NCBI GenBank assembly: GCA_963728395.1
Contig: CAVSJJ010000003.1
Coordinates: forward strand, 558,001-622,000
Length of the DNA stretch: 64,000 bases
DNA from: CAVSJJ01 sp963728395
GTDB taxonomy: Bacteria > Actinomycetota > Actinomycetes > Actinomycetales > Dermatophilaceae
Reading direction: 5' to 3'
The notes under the pieces were generated by a model. The model saw nothing but the letters and a program-made list of their open reading frames with translations. It had not been told where the DNA came from and ran no database searches. Both the position numbers and the translations under genes were made by a program. Positions 18,301 to 25,907 of this stretch are shown here, piece after piece; positions within the stretch are counted from its first letter, which is position 1, and each line of letters begins with the position of its first letter.

Positions 18301-18372
18301 GGTCTCCCCGAGGACGGAGAGCAGGGCGACCGCGAGCACCACGGCAAAGCGACCGACGCCACTGCGAGTCAT
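15355..18372 (-). CDS. Large secreted repeat protein (3 + 14 repeats)
   Basis: A 1005-aa exported protein. The N-terminus MTRSGVGRFAVVLAVALLSVLG...ARA is a signal peptide. It is followed by three tandem domains of 128 aa, each with R(V/I)LDTR...LGG at its start and DLYNGTNGRVDLLADVAGYV at its end. The rest is 14 repeats of about 40 aa with consensus VSCxSxxFCxAVDxxGxAxxYDGxxWxxP, giving two Cys per repeat. Fourteen such repeats suggest two seven-bladed beta-propellers with a disulfide in each blade; this is inference. No enzyme motif or sortase signal is seen. A surface adhesion or polymer-binding role is possible. Confidence 0.85.
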   Translation of the reverse strand: MTRSGVGRFAVVLAVALLSVLGETGPARAAGPMVGAASTATAQALPSSAAPLAAIPGLVRPLPPARVLDTRTALGGSTTVLPRWTIGLQVTGVGGVPLSGVGAVVLNVTAVRPALGGYITVYPHGAARPVVSNLNLVSGRTVPNLVLVKVGTSGMVDLYNGTNGRVDLLADVAGYVLDGDAGSAGAVQPLDPVRILDTRIRLGGSTTVAAHGTLHLKVSGTRGVPASGAGAVVMNVTAVRPQKGGYLTAYPTGAHRPVVSNLNLVPGQTVPNLVMVAIGQGGMVDLYNGTNGRVDLLADVAGYVRSGASTAPGAAQSLAPTRILDTRTGLGGASTVAARATVHLQVTGAGRVPSSGVGAVVLNVTAVRPQNGGYITVHPSGDRRPVVSNLNILAGQTVPNLVMVKVGAGGGVDLYNGTNGRVDLLADVAGYVNEVPPVHLAWDAPVAVNPPQGDLSAVSCPSMTFCAAVDIHGNVLTWDGDVWTAPAPVDPDGKGLTDVSCSSDTFCVAVDTAGDAVRWNGEVWSAPQRVAPEGLLVDVDCPSDSFCLALDQRGAVASYDGHTWTAAVVIGAGGVSALDCATASFCAAVDPVGRAFVYDGGRWSGPSFVSGDAFTAMSISCPELAACVAVNVAGNAVTYDGNGWSAPQPTHLAAGPVTVSCAGATFCLATDGASSSSVFDGSWGPATPAPTERGLAPLSCASETFCMAVGIADAVPFEGVSWGTPSRVDPDAALTGIACASDGFCVLVDSIGRASVWAGAGAAPFADIDEGRALTSVSCATDSFCVAVDAEGYAVTYDGSWGPPMAIAPAGGLVAVSCPTTSFCTAVSSHKGPDQGLAQRFDGTSWTVPTVITSTTLVSVSCSSDTFCAALDDVSGTAATFDGGGWSAVDAVDPARSTSAVSCPVDSFCVGVGESGTAELFTGLAWAPPSLIDPAGGLTSVSCATDDLCVAVGGSGNASAYNGSSWTVPEAVTDGGAGLVAVSCPVDTFCAAVDTSGALLTAHRA
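17093..17910 (-). repeat. Near-identical DNA repeats, 384-bp period, inside the secreted protein gene
   Basis: The stretch encoding NGTNGRVDLLADVAGYV is almost identical at the DNA level at about 17093, 17477 and 17861, exactly 384 bp (128 codons) apart, whereas the intervening parts of the domains have diverged. This points to recent duplication or gene conversion. Confidence 0.75.
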
Positions 18373-18482
18373 GCGTCCCGTCCCGAAGAGTGTGTCCGAC
18401 AGCGAGCGAACCGAGCGTAGTCGCCCGGGCGGGTCGACACGCGCAAGGCCCACGAATCCGGGCCGGCGACCCCGCTGCGAGG

Positions 18483-19196
18483 TCATCCGCCGCGAACGAC
18501 GTCCGCGAGCAGGCCGGCGACCACCCAGGTGGCCCCGGCGTGGACGAGGACGAACGTGAGGGTCCACACCGCCCCGGGCAGGTGGGTGAGCGACCCCAGC
18601 ACGGCGGGGTCGCTCACCCGGGACCGGTCCCGGACGAGCGCGGACAGATGCCGCCACCCACCGAGCAGGAGGAGCGAGCCGACCGCGACGAGGAGCCCCT
18701 GTTGGAGCAGGTCGTCGCGCCACCACCACGCCGCCACGGCCCCGGCGAGGACCGTGCCGACGACGACGGCCGTGAGCACGGAGCGCACCCGGGTCAGGGC
18801 CAGCAGCAGCACGAGCACGGCCCCGGTGAGGGCGGGCGCCGACCATCCGCGCACGGCCAACCAGACGAGCGCGGCACCGAGCAGGGGCGGCGCGGGGTAG
18901 CCGGCCCAGGTCGTCGCGGCCCGCCCCAGTCCGCGGGGAGCGCCCGAGGTCACCGCCTCGCCGGACATGTCCCCGCGCAGGACGAAGCCGACGAAGCGCC
19001 GGCCCACCGCCATGCCGACGAGGGCGTGCCCCAGCTCGTGCACGAGGGTCACCGCAAGGCGGAGCCGGCGCCACAGCACGGGCACGAGGATGAGGACGAG
19101 GACGACCGCGACGACGCCCGACAGCCCGGTGGTCGAGAGCCGGACACCCTCGGCCACCGGCCACGCCCGCTCGCGTACCGCGTCGACCCAGGTCAT
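18483..19196 (-). CDS. M50-family (site-2-protease-like) membrane metalloprotease
   Basis: A 237-aa integral membrane protein with about six hydrophobic segments. The zinc motif HELGH is at residues 53-57, just after the first membrane segment, in the context LVHELGHALVGMAVGRRF. This matches the M50B-like family common in actinobacteria. A second conserved metal ligand is not clear by eye. It is divergent from the MarR gene, and the 47-bp gap holds an AT-rich promoter zone. Confidence 0.8.
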   Translation of the reverse strand: MTWVDAVRERAWPVAEGVRLSTTGLSGVVAVVLVLILVPVLWRRLRLAVTLVHELGHALVGMAVGRRFVGFVLRGDMSGEAVTSGAPRGLGRAATTWAGYPAPPLLGAALVWLAVRGWSAPALTGAVLVLLLALTRVRSVLTAVVVGTVLAGAVAAWWWRDDLLQQGLLVAVGSLLLLGGWRHLSALVRDRSRVSDPAVLGSLTHLPGAVWTLTFVLVHAGATWVVAGLLADVVRGG

Positions 19197-19221
19197 GGCC
19201 CGACGCTAGCCGGACCACGCT

Positions 19222-19243
19222 TCATTTAGTTTGTCTATGTAAA
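19222..19243 (+). promoter_or_regulatory. AT-rich promoter for the MarR gene, probably leaderless
   Basis: The AT-rich stretch CATTTAGTTTGTCTATGTAA stands out in its GC-rich surroundings. A -10-like TATGTA ends just before the first GTG (19244), leaving no room for a ribosome binding site, so the transcript should be leaderless. MarR autoregulation at this site is plausible but unproven. Confidence 0.45.
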
Positions 19244-19723
19244 GTGGTGGCGGTGATCTCCCCCGATCCAGTCCCGTCGGCCGCGGCCGCCGCCTCGCCC
19301 GGCGCGCTCGCCGACGAGCTGCTCCGGTCCGCCGCGCGACTGTCCCGGTGGGCGAGCCAGTCGGCCACCTTCGAGGTGCCGGCCGCGCAGGCGCGCGTGC
19401 TCGCCCTCATCGAGGAACGCACCTCGGCGCGGGTCGGCACCCTCGCCCTCGCCGACCACAGCAGCCAGCCGACGATGACGGCGCAGCTGAGCCGGATGGA
19501 GGCGGCCGGGTGGGTCCTGCGCGGCCCCGACCCCGCCGATGCCCGCGCCTGCCTCGTCTCCCTCACCGCGGCCGGGCGGGCGGCCCTGGCCCGGGTCCGG
19601 CACGCCCGGGCCGAGGCGCTCGAACCGGCCATCGCCCGGCTCGAGGGTGATCCCGGACTCCGGATCCGCGCCACCATCGCCGTCATCGAGGACCTGCTCC
19701 GGGCCGCCGACACCCCGACCTGA
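19244..19723 (+). CDS. MarR family transcriptional regulator
   Basis: A 159-aa winged-helix regulator. The HTH is VGTLALADHSSQPTMTAQLSRMEAAGWVLR, and the beta wing and following helix are DPADARACLVSLTAAGRAALARV, the standard MarR pattern. Three in-frame GTGs (19244, 19247, 19256) could start it; the first fits a leaderless transcript. It lies 86 bp before an MFS exporter gene, so it probably controls that transporter. Confidence 0.88.
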   Translation: MVAVISPDPVPSAAAAASPGALADELLRSAARLSRWASQSATFEVPAAQARVLALIEERTSARVGTLALADHSSQPTMTAQLSRMEAAGWVLRGPDPADARACLVSLTAAGRAALARVRHARAEALEPAIARLEGDPGLRIRATIAVIEDLLRAADTPT

Positions 19724-19809
19724 GCCGCGAGGGGCCGCCGGCACGGCATACCGGCTCGCACCGCGCACCGCCCAGACCCGCACCACACCCGAAAGGACAC
19801 CACCCACCG

Positions 19810-21024
19810 ATGTGGCGCCAACCCAGGACCGTCTGGTCCGTCGCCTTCGCCTGTGTCATCTCGTTCATGGGCATCGGCCTCGTCGACCCGATCCTCAAGC
19901 CGATCGCCGACCAGCTCGGAGCCGGCCCGTCGCAGGTCTCGCTCCTCTTCACGAGCTACATGGCCGTCATGGGCGTCGCCATGCTCGGCACCGGCTGGGT
20001 CTCCAGCCGCGTCGGTGCGAAGCGGACCCTGCTGCTCGGGCTCGTCCTCATCATCGCCGGCGCCGCCCTCGCCGGCAGCCAGGACAGCGTCGGCGGCATC
20101 GTCACCTTCCGCGCGGTCTGGGGGCTCGGCAACGCCCTGTTCATCGCGACGGCCCTCGCGACGATCGTCGGCGCGGCCAGCGGGTCGGTGGCCCAGGCGA
20201 TCATCCTCTACGAGGCCGCGCTCGGCGTCGGTATCGCCACCGGTCCGCTCCTCGGTGGCTGGCTGGGCGGAATCTCGTGGAAGGCCCCGTTCTTCGGGGT
20301 GTCGGTCCTCATGGCGCTCGCGTTCGTCGCCACCGCGGCGACACTGCCCCCCACCCCGGCGTCCGGGCGGCCCACGTCAATCGGCGCGCCCTTGCGGGCC
20401 CTCGGCCACCGCGGACTGCTGACCGTCGGGATGACGGCGCTGCTCTACAACTTCGGCTTCTTCACCCTGCTCGCGTTCACCCCGTTCCCCCTCGCGATGG
20501 GCGCCCACCAGATCGGGCTCGTCTTCTTCGGTTGGGGCGCCCTGCTCGCGGTGGCGTCGGTGTTCGTCGCGCCCTGGGTCCAGCGGCGGGTCGGCACGAC
20601 CGCGGGCATCGCCGGGGCCCTGCTCGGCTTCGCCGCGCTGCTCGTCGTCATGGCTGTCGACACCGAGAGCAAGACGGCCCTCGTCGTCTGCGTCGTCCTC
20701 GCCGGGGCGTTCCTCGGCGTCAACAACACCCTCATCACCGAGACGGTCATGAAGATCGCGCCGGTGGAGCGCGGGGTTGCGTCCGCGGCGTACAGCTTCG
20801 TGCGGTTCGGCGGCGCGGCGGTCGCGCCATGGCTCGCCGGGACCGTCGGCGAGCGCTCGATCCACCTCCCGTTCTGGATCGGGGCGGGCGCGGTCGTCCT
20901 GGCGGTCCTCGTCCTGCTCACCGCGCGGCGCCACCTCGCGGCCATCGACGCCGAGCCGGACCACGGCGCGGAGCCGGTCACCTCGCAGGTCGAGGCCGAG
21001 GCACTCACCATCGGCGACAGTTGA
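19810..21024 (+). CDS. MFS transporter (drug-efflux type)
   Basis: A 404-aa protein with about 12 predicted membrane segments. Early features are FMGIGLVDPILKPIADQLGA and the loop WVSSRVGAKRTLLLG, which resembles the MFS loop 2-3 motif. It follows a MarR regulator, an arrangement typical of multidrug exporters. AAAGGACACCACCCACCG precedes the ATG. The substrate is unknown. Confidence 0.88.
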   Translation: MWRQPRTVWSVAFACVISFMGIGLVDPILKPIADQLGAGPSQVSLLFTSYMAVMGVAMLGTGWVSSRVGAKRTLLLGLVLIIAGAALAGSQDSVGGIVTFRAVWGLGNALFIATALATIVGAASGSVAQAIILYEAALGVGIATGPLLGGWLGGISWKAPFFGVSVLMALAFVATAATLPPTPASGRPTSIGAPLRALGHRGLLTVGMTALLYNFGFFTLLAFTPFPLAMGAHQIGLVFFGWGALLAVASVFVAPWVQRRVGTTAGIAGALLGFAALLVVMAVDTESKTALVVCVVLAGAFLGVNNTLITETVMKIAPVERGVASAAYSFVRFGGAAVAPWLAGTVGERSIHLPFWIGAGAVVLAVLVLLTARRHLAAIDAEPDHGAEPVTSQVEAEALTIGDS

Positions 21025-21097
21025 CCGTCCGCGAGTCCGCGCCCTCGGGCTTGTCGACCTCGGCTTCTCGACCTCGACGAACACGTTGCTGCAGGAC

Positions 21098-21147
21098 GGG
21101 GGTGTTGCAACACCCCCGGCCGGCAGCAACCTCTGCTAGCAGAGGTT
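21098..21147. terminator. Two consecutive perfect 20-bp palindromes between convergent genes
   Basis: GGGGGTGTTG and its exact complement (21098-21117) are followed ten bases later by AACCTCTGCT and its exact complement (21128-21147). CCGGC and GCCGG flank the second palindrome. They separate the convergent MFS and DUF1918 genes and most likely act as a bidirectional terminator pair. Confidence 0.7.
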
Positions 21148-21164
21148 CGTGCCGGGGGGGCGGG

Positions 21165-21719
21165 TCAGCGGCGAACGGTCGCGACCTCGCCGGTGACCGC
21201 CTCGATGTCGGTCTCGGCGCTGGCCACGAGCCGGTCGGCCAGATGCCGCAGCGCCCGGGCCACCGCCACCTCGTCACCGATCTCGGGCATGGCGCGGTCC
21301 GAGGGCGCGCGGTGGCTCGTGCCGCGTGCGGTGAGCGGCGTCGCGGCGTCCGAGAGCAGGACGACGGTCGCGCTCGTGTCGTCGCCGGCCTCGAAGATCG
21401 TCACCCGCACCGACCACTCCCGGATGTGTGCGGCCTGGCCGGGCGCCACCGGCCCTCGCCCCAGGGCCGCGCCGATCGACGCGGGAAGGGCGTCGAGGGC
21501 GCCGGATACCGGCGCCGGTTCCGCGCCGGGCGGATGCCCGCCGATCCGCAGGACGGCTCCGGGGCCCGGGTAGAGGGTCCCGACCCTCCCGTCGTCCCAC
21601 CGGACGACGTAGGGCGGCGCCCCGGCCTCTCCGTGGACCTCGAGAATCTCGCCGCCGCGCGTGGGTCCGTCGACATGCGTCGCCGCGAGGACGATCTGGT
21701 CTCCTGCTCTGGCCTTCAC
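21165..21719 (-). CDS. DUF1918-DUF1876 fusion protein (copy 2)
   Basis: A 184-aa paralogue of the protein at 14672. DUF1918 reads KARAGDQIVLAATHVDGPTRGGEILEV and VVRWDDGRVGTLYPG. DUF1876 reads REWSVRVTIFEAGDDTSATVVLLSD and GDEVAVARALRHLADRLV. The GTG start at 21719 follows GGAGGTG, as in copy 1. The linker is longer and unrelated. Function unknown. Confidence 0.84.
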   Translation of the reverse strand: MKARAGDQIVLAATHVDGPTRGGEILEVHGEAGAPPYVVRWDDGRVGTLYPGPGAVLRIGGHPPGAEPAPVSGALDALPASIGAALGRGPVAPGQAAHIREWSVRVTIFEAGDDTSATVVLLSDAATPLTARGTSHRAPSDRAMPEIGDEVAVARALRHLADRLVASAETDIEAVTGEVATVRR

Positions 21720-21898
21720 CGCGCACCTCCACCTGGGTGGGATCCGCCCCATCGGGGACCCCGCACGTCGGCGCCGCGGTCGACCGGAGGCCGACGTCCG
21801 CCCGCGGCGTCCAGCCGCGGTGCTACCTCGAGTCTGACACCGGGCGGCCGACCCTCCGGGCACCTGTGAGCCACGGCACCCCCGGAACCGGACCCCGC

Positions 21899-23044
21899 TC
21901 AGCGCCCGTCGGCCCCCTCCGTACCGAGCCGCGGAATGGTGGAGCAGAGCCACCACAGGGTGACGGCCGCGAAGGCCTCATGCGGGTCGAGCCCCGTCGC
22001 CGCCCCGAGGGACCCGACCCGGTTGCGGACGGTGTTGGGATGGACGAACAGCCGGGCGGCGGCCCGGTCGGTGTCCTGCCCCTCCTCCAGCCACACCCGG
22101 ACGGTCTCGACGACGGCGTCGCGCCGGCGGCCCACCCCGCCCAGCGCATCGCGGTGGCGTTCGACGAGGGCCGCGGCGAGGTCCCCCCGGCCCTCGAGCG
22201 CGATGGCGACGGCGACGTCTCCGACGGGGACGACGCCCCGACGCCCGGTGTCCCGCGCGACGTCGGCGGCCGCCGCCGCCAACCGGCGCAGAGCCGGGAT
22301 CTCCTCGGCGGCGCCGGGTCCGGCCAGCCCGGCCACCCGACCGTCGAGCAGCCGCACCGCGTCCTCGGCCACCCGGTCGGTGACCGCGACGACGACCCCG
22401 TCGTTGGTCCCGGCCGCGCCGCGGGACCGGAGGGCGGCGATGACGCGCTGCTGGTCCGGCAGCGCCACCCCCGGCACGACGAGGACCCGGACCGCCCCCG
22501 GCTGCAGACCCGCCTCGGCCGCAGCGAGGGCCGCCGCCGACCCACCGCCGAGCAGCCGACGCAGCAGCTCCCCCGGGCGGTCGCGACCGGCACTGCGGGC
22601 GCTCGTCTCGGCCCGCCGGTGCGCGACGAGCAGCCGCATCCGCACCGCCTCGGCCCAGTCGTCGTAGAGCTCGCGCGCGTCGAGCAGCCGGCCCCGCGGG
22701 ACGCCGACCTGCCGCGCCCGCTCCCGGGCGGCCGCCCAGATCCGCCGCTCGGCGACGTGGATCGCCGAGAGGACCGCCTCGATGGGGATGCCCTGTCGGG
22801 CCCGGGTCACCGCGAGGTCCTCGACGAAGGACAGCTCGGCCTCGGTCGGTGCGCGCCGGTCGGCGATGGCGCGGGTCGCCGCCGCGAGGAGCGCTCGGGT
22901 GTGCCGCGCCACGTCGGCGGCCTCGAGGGTCGCCATCTCGGGACGGACCGAGCGCACCTCCTCGACCGCCTCGGCGATGAGGTCGGGCGCCCCGGCGACC
23001 GACTCGATGAGGTCGGCGATCTCCGACCATGGTGTCGACGGCAT
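21899..23044 (-). CDS. PucR/CdaR-type transcriptional regulator
   Basis: A 381-aa regulator. The C-terminal HTH of the PucR family reads DTDRAAARLFVHPNTVRNRVGSLGAATGLD, followed by the aliphatic helix. The N-terminal half is a helical sensor region (IADLIESVAGAP and further). The start at 23044 follows GGGGGAGGA. It is divergent from the TPP enzyme operon, and a palindrome lies in the gap, so it most likely regulates that operon. Confidence 0.86.
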   Translation of the reverse strand: MPSTPWSEIADLIESVAGAPDLIAEAVEEVRSVRPEMATLEAADVARHTRALLAAATRAIADRRAPTEAELSFVEDLAVTRARQGIPIEAVLSAIHVAERRIWAAARERARQVGVPRGRLLDARELYDDWAEAVRMRLLVAHRRAETSARSAGRDRPGELLRRLLGGGSAAALAAAEAGLQPGAVRVLVVPGVALPDQQRVIAALRSRGAAGTNDGVVVAVTDRVAEDAVRLLDGRVAGLAGPGAAEEIPALRRLAAAAADVARDTGRRGVVPVGDVAVAIALEGRGDLAAALVERHRDALGGVGRRRDAVVETVRVWLEEGQDTDRAAARLFVHPNTVRNRVGSLGAATGLDPHEAFAAVTLWWLCSTIPRLGTEGADGR

Positions 23045-23061
23045 GCCGCATCCTCCCCCGG

Positions 23062-23079
23062 CTTGTGCTGTGGCACAAG
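23062..23079. promoter_or_regulatory. Candidate PucR-type operator
   Basis: A perfect inverted repeat, CTTGTGC-TGTG-GCACAAG, lies in the 130-bp divergent gap between the PucR-type regulator and the TPP enzyme gene, close to the regulator start. Position and symmetry suggest autoregulation and control of the operon. Confidence 0.5.
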
Positions 23080-23174
23080 AACTGGGCCGGACTCGCGGAC
23101 GCCCCCCAGTCCGGACCCGACACGTCCCGCCTAGCCTCTGTGGACAGCCACAACGAGCACGAGGAGGTGCGTCG

Positions 23175-24953
23175 ATGTCCAAGGGACTGACCGGCGGCGA
23201 GGTGGTCGCGCGGATGCTCGCGGCCGAGGGCGTGGACACGATGTTCGGGATCATCGACGGCACGTACTTCGGGCTGTACTCCTCGCTCGCCGACGCGGGA
23301 ATCTCGCTCTACTCGCCGCGGCACGAGGCGGCCGCCATGCACATGGCCGGCGCCTACGCCCGGGTGACCGGCCGGCTCGGGGTCGCTATGGCGTCGAACG
23401 GGCCGGGGGTGGCCAACGTCCTGCCCGGGGTCGCCGTCGAGCAGGGCGAGGGCAACCGGATCCTCCTCATCACCTCGGCGCGCCGGGTCGGCATTGGCCA
23501 CCCCGACCGGGGCGGCGCCTACCAGTACTTCGACCAGGCCGCCGTCACCGCGCCGATGACGAAGTGGTCCGGCTACGTGCCCTCGGCCGACCGGATCCCG
23601 GAGCTGCTGCGCCGGGCCCTGCGGATCTGTTTCACCGGCCGTCCCGGCGTGGTCCACCTCGACATTCCGGAGAGCATCCTCAACAACCCGACCGGTCTCG
23701 GGCCGGAGGTCGTCCGGGCACCGGAGACCTACCGCCGCACGAGCCGCATCCAGCCGGACCCGGCCCTCGTCGAGCGGGCCGCCCGGATGCTCGTCGAGGC
23801 CGACCGCCCGCTCATCCACGCCGGCTCCGGGATCTACCACTCCGGCGCCGAGGCGGAACTGGCGCGCCTGGCCGGCCTTCTCGCCGCCCCGGTGACGACG
23901 TCCTGGGCCGCCCGCGGCGCCCTCGACGAGCGCCGCGACGAGGCCATCCCGATGGTCGCGCTCGATCTCAACGACGAGGTCCGCTCCGGCGCCGACACCG
24001 TCCTCGTCGTCGGCTCGCGGCTGGGTGAGACGGACTGGTGGGGCAAGGCCCCCAACTGGGGCAGGCCGGGGACCCAGCGCACGATCCAGGTCGACGTCGA
24101 CGACGAGCGGCTCGGGGTCAACAAGGCCGTCGAGGTCGCCCTGCTCGCCGACGCCCGCGAGGCCCTGCGCGCCCTCGGCGACGCCGTCGAGGAGCTCGGC
24201 CTGCCCGCGGCGGGCCGCGAGGCCCGGGTCGGCCGGCTCGCGGGGTGGCGGGCCGCCTGGCGCGAGCAGCGGGCCAAGCTCGACAAGCCGCTGTCCGCCG
24301 AGCCGGCCTCGCCGGTCCATCCCTCGTGGGTGCCGGCCTTCGCGCAGCGGATCATGCCCGAGGACACCGTGTGGGTCTTCGACGGCGGGAACACCGTCGT
24401 CTGGTCCAACTTCCACCACGAGGCGAGCGTCCCGCGCTCGTCACTGTCGACGTTCAAGTTCGGGATGCTCGGCGCGGGCATGGGGCAGGCGCTCGGCGCC
24501 GCCGTCGCGGCACCCGAGCGCCGGGTGTGCTGCCTCATCGGCGACGGTGCGTTCGGGATGCATGCCACCGAGATCGAGTCGGCCGTCCGGCTCGGACTGC
24601 CGATCGTCTTCGTCGTCCTCGTGGACGGCCAGTGGGGCATGGTGAAGATGAGCCAGCAGATCGCCGCGCGCCCGCTCGCGACGATCGCCCGCAAGGTCAT
24701 CGCCAATACCTCGCTGCCCGAGGACCAGGTCGTCTACGCCGACTTCGCACCGTGCCGTTACGACCAGCTCGCCGCGTCGATGGGCGCCTTCGGCGCGTAC
24801 GTCACCGACGGGTCCGAGCTCGAGGCGGCCCTCGAGAAGGCGCGGGACTGCGGCGGCCCCGCCGTCGTCCACGTCGCGGTCGACAACGTCGAGCACATGT
24901 GGGCGCCCGGCCTGCGCGCCTTCAAGAAGATGCACACCGAGCCCAAGGGCTGA
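23175..24953 (+). CDS. Thiamine pyrophosphate-dependent enzyme (acetolactate synthase/carboligase type)
   Basis: A 592-aa three-domain TPP enzyme. The catalytic glutamate is in SPRHEAAAMHMAGAYAR (Glu51), followed by the FAD/ROSSmann-like middle domain and the C-terminal TPP motif GDGAFGMHATEIESAVRLG. The end of the TPP motif reads DGQWG instead of the more usual N-containing form. The start follows GAGGAGG. It heads an operon with an epimerase, an SDR and a BASS transporter and is opposed by a PucR regulator, so it is probably catabolic rather than biosynthetic AHAS. No small subunit is adjacent. Confidence 0.87.
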   Translation: MSKGLTGGEVVARMLAAEGVDTMFGIIDGTYFGLYSSLADAGISLYSPRHEAAAMHMAGAYARVTGRLGVAMASNGPGVANVLPGVAVEQGEGNRILLITSARRVGIGHPDRGGAYQYFDQAAVTAPMTKWSGYVPSADRIPELLRRALRICFTGRPGVVHLDIPESILNNPTGLGPEVVRAPETYRRTSRIQPDPALVERAARMLVEADRPLIHAGSGIYHSGAEAELARLAGLLAAPVTTSWAARGALDERRDEAIPMVALDLNDEVRSGADTVLVVGSRLGETDWWGKAPNWGRPGTQRTIQVDVDDERLGVNKAVEVALLADAREALRALGDAVEELGLPAAGREARVGRLAGWRAAWREQRAKLDKPLSAEPASPVHPSWVPAFAQRIMPEDTVWVFDGGNTVVWSNFHHEASVPRSSLSTFKFGMLGAGMGQALGAAVAAPERRVCCLIGDGAFGMHATEIESAVRLGLPIVFVVLVDGQWGMVKMSQQIAARPLATIARKVIANTSLPEDQVVYADFAPCRYDQLAASMGAFGAYVTDGSELEAALEKARDCGGPAVVHVAVDNVEHMWAPGLRAFKKMHTEPKG

Positions 24954-24955
24954 GC

Positions 24956-25897
24956 GTGTCCGTCCTCGTCACCGGCGGAAGCGGCTACCTGGGCTCCCTC
25001 GTCGTCGCCCGCCTCGCCGGCCGCGGCGTCCCGACGCTCAGCCTCGACGTCCGCCCGCCCCGAGCCGCGGTCCCCGGCGTCGAGCACGTCGCCGGCGACC
25101 TGCGCACGAGCGACCTGAGCGGGCTGCTGACCGAGCACGGCGTGACGGCGGTCGTCCACCTCGCGGCGATCGTCGAGCCACCGCCGGGGATGGGTGACGC
25201 CGAGCTGGAGGAGATCGAGGTCGGCGGCACCCAACGGGTCGTCGACGGCTGCGTGGCAGCGGGGGTCGAGCACCTGACCGTCACGAGCTCGGGCGCGGCC
25301 TACGGCTACCTCCCCCGCAACGACGGCCACCTGCTCACCGAGGACGAGTCGACGCCGGGGAGCCCTCAGTTCGCCTACTCGCGACACAAGGCTGCCGTCG
25401 AGCGGATCGTCGAGCGGACCCGACGCGTGCACCCGCGGCTGGGCCTGCTCCTCCTGCGGCCGGGGACGATCATCGGCGCCGGGACCGACAACCAGATCAC
25501 CGCCTTGTTCACCGGGCGGGTGCTCATGGCGCTGCGCGAGAGCGACGGGCCGTTCGTCTTCGTCTGGGACGAGGACGTCGCGGACATCGTCGTCGAGGGG
25601 TGCCTGGGCCGACGGACCGGCACCTACAACCTCGCCGGCGACGGCGTCATGACGATGCGCGACATCGCCCGGGTCGAGGGAAGGCCCCTCGTCCGCGTCC
25701 CGGCCGGCCTTGTGCGCCGCGCCCTCGCCCTCGGCCGTCGGCTCGGCGTCGGTCGCTACGGCCCGGAGCAGGTGCAGTTCCTCCTCCACCGACCGGTGCT
25801 CGACAACGCCCGGCTTCGCCGCGACTTCCCCGGCCTGCCCCGGCGGACGACCCGCGAGGCCTACGAGGTGTTCCGGCGGGGTCGGGACCGTGGCTAG
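24956..25897 (+). CDS. NAD-dependent epimerase/dehydratase family protein
   Basis: A 313-aa extended SDR. The Rossmann motif is GGSGYLG at residues 7-13, the active-site pair is YSRHK, and VTSSGAAYG supplies the catalytic Ser/Thr region. GTG at 24956, two bases after the TPP enzyme stop, is taken as the start because it gives MSVLVTGGSGYLG. Same operon as the TPP enzyme; the substrate is unknown. Confidence 0.87.
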   Translation: MSVLVTGGSGYLGSLVVARLAGRGVPTLSLDVRPPRAAVPGVEHVAGDLRTSDLSGLLTEHGVTAVVHLAAIVEPPPGMGDAELEEIEVGGTQRVVDGCVAAGVEHLTVTSSGAAYGYLPRNDGHLLTEDESTPGSPQFAYSRHKAAVERIVERTRRVHPRLGLLLLRPGTIIGAGTDNQITALFTGRVLMALRESDGPFVFVWDEDVADIVVEGCLGRRTGTYNLAGDGVMTMRDIARVEGRPLVRVPAGLVRRALALGRRLGVGRYGPEQVQFLLHRPVLDNARLRRDFPGLPRRTTREAYEVFRRGRDRG

Positions 25898-25907
25898 GGT
25901 GCGCCCC

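Noticed and set aside
15355..18372. CRISPR-like or satellite DNA repeats at 15-18 kb
   Set aside because: The repeats keep a reading frame, have protein-level periods of about 40 and 128 residues, and lie inside one open gene with a signal peptide.
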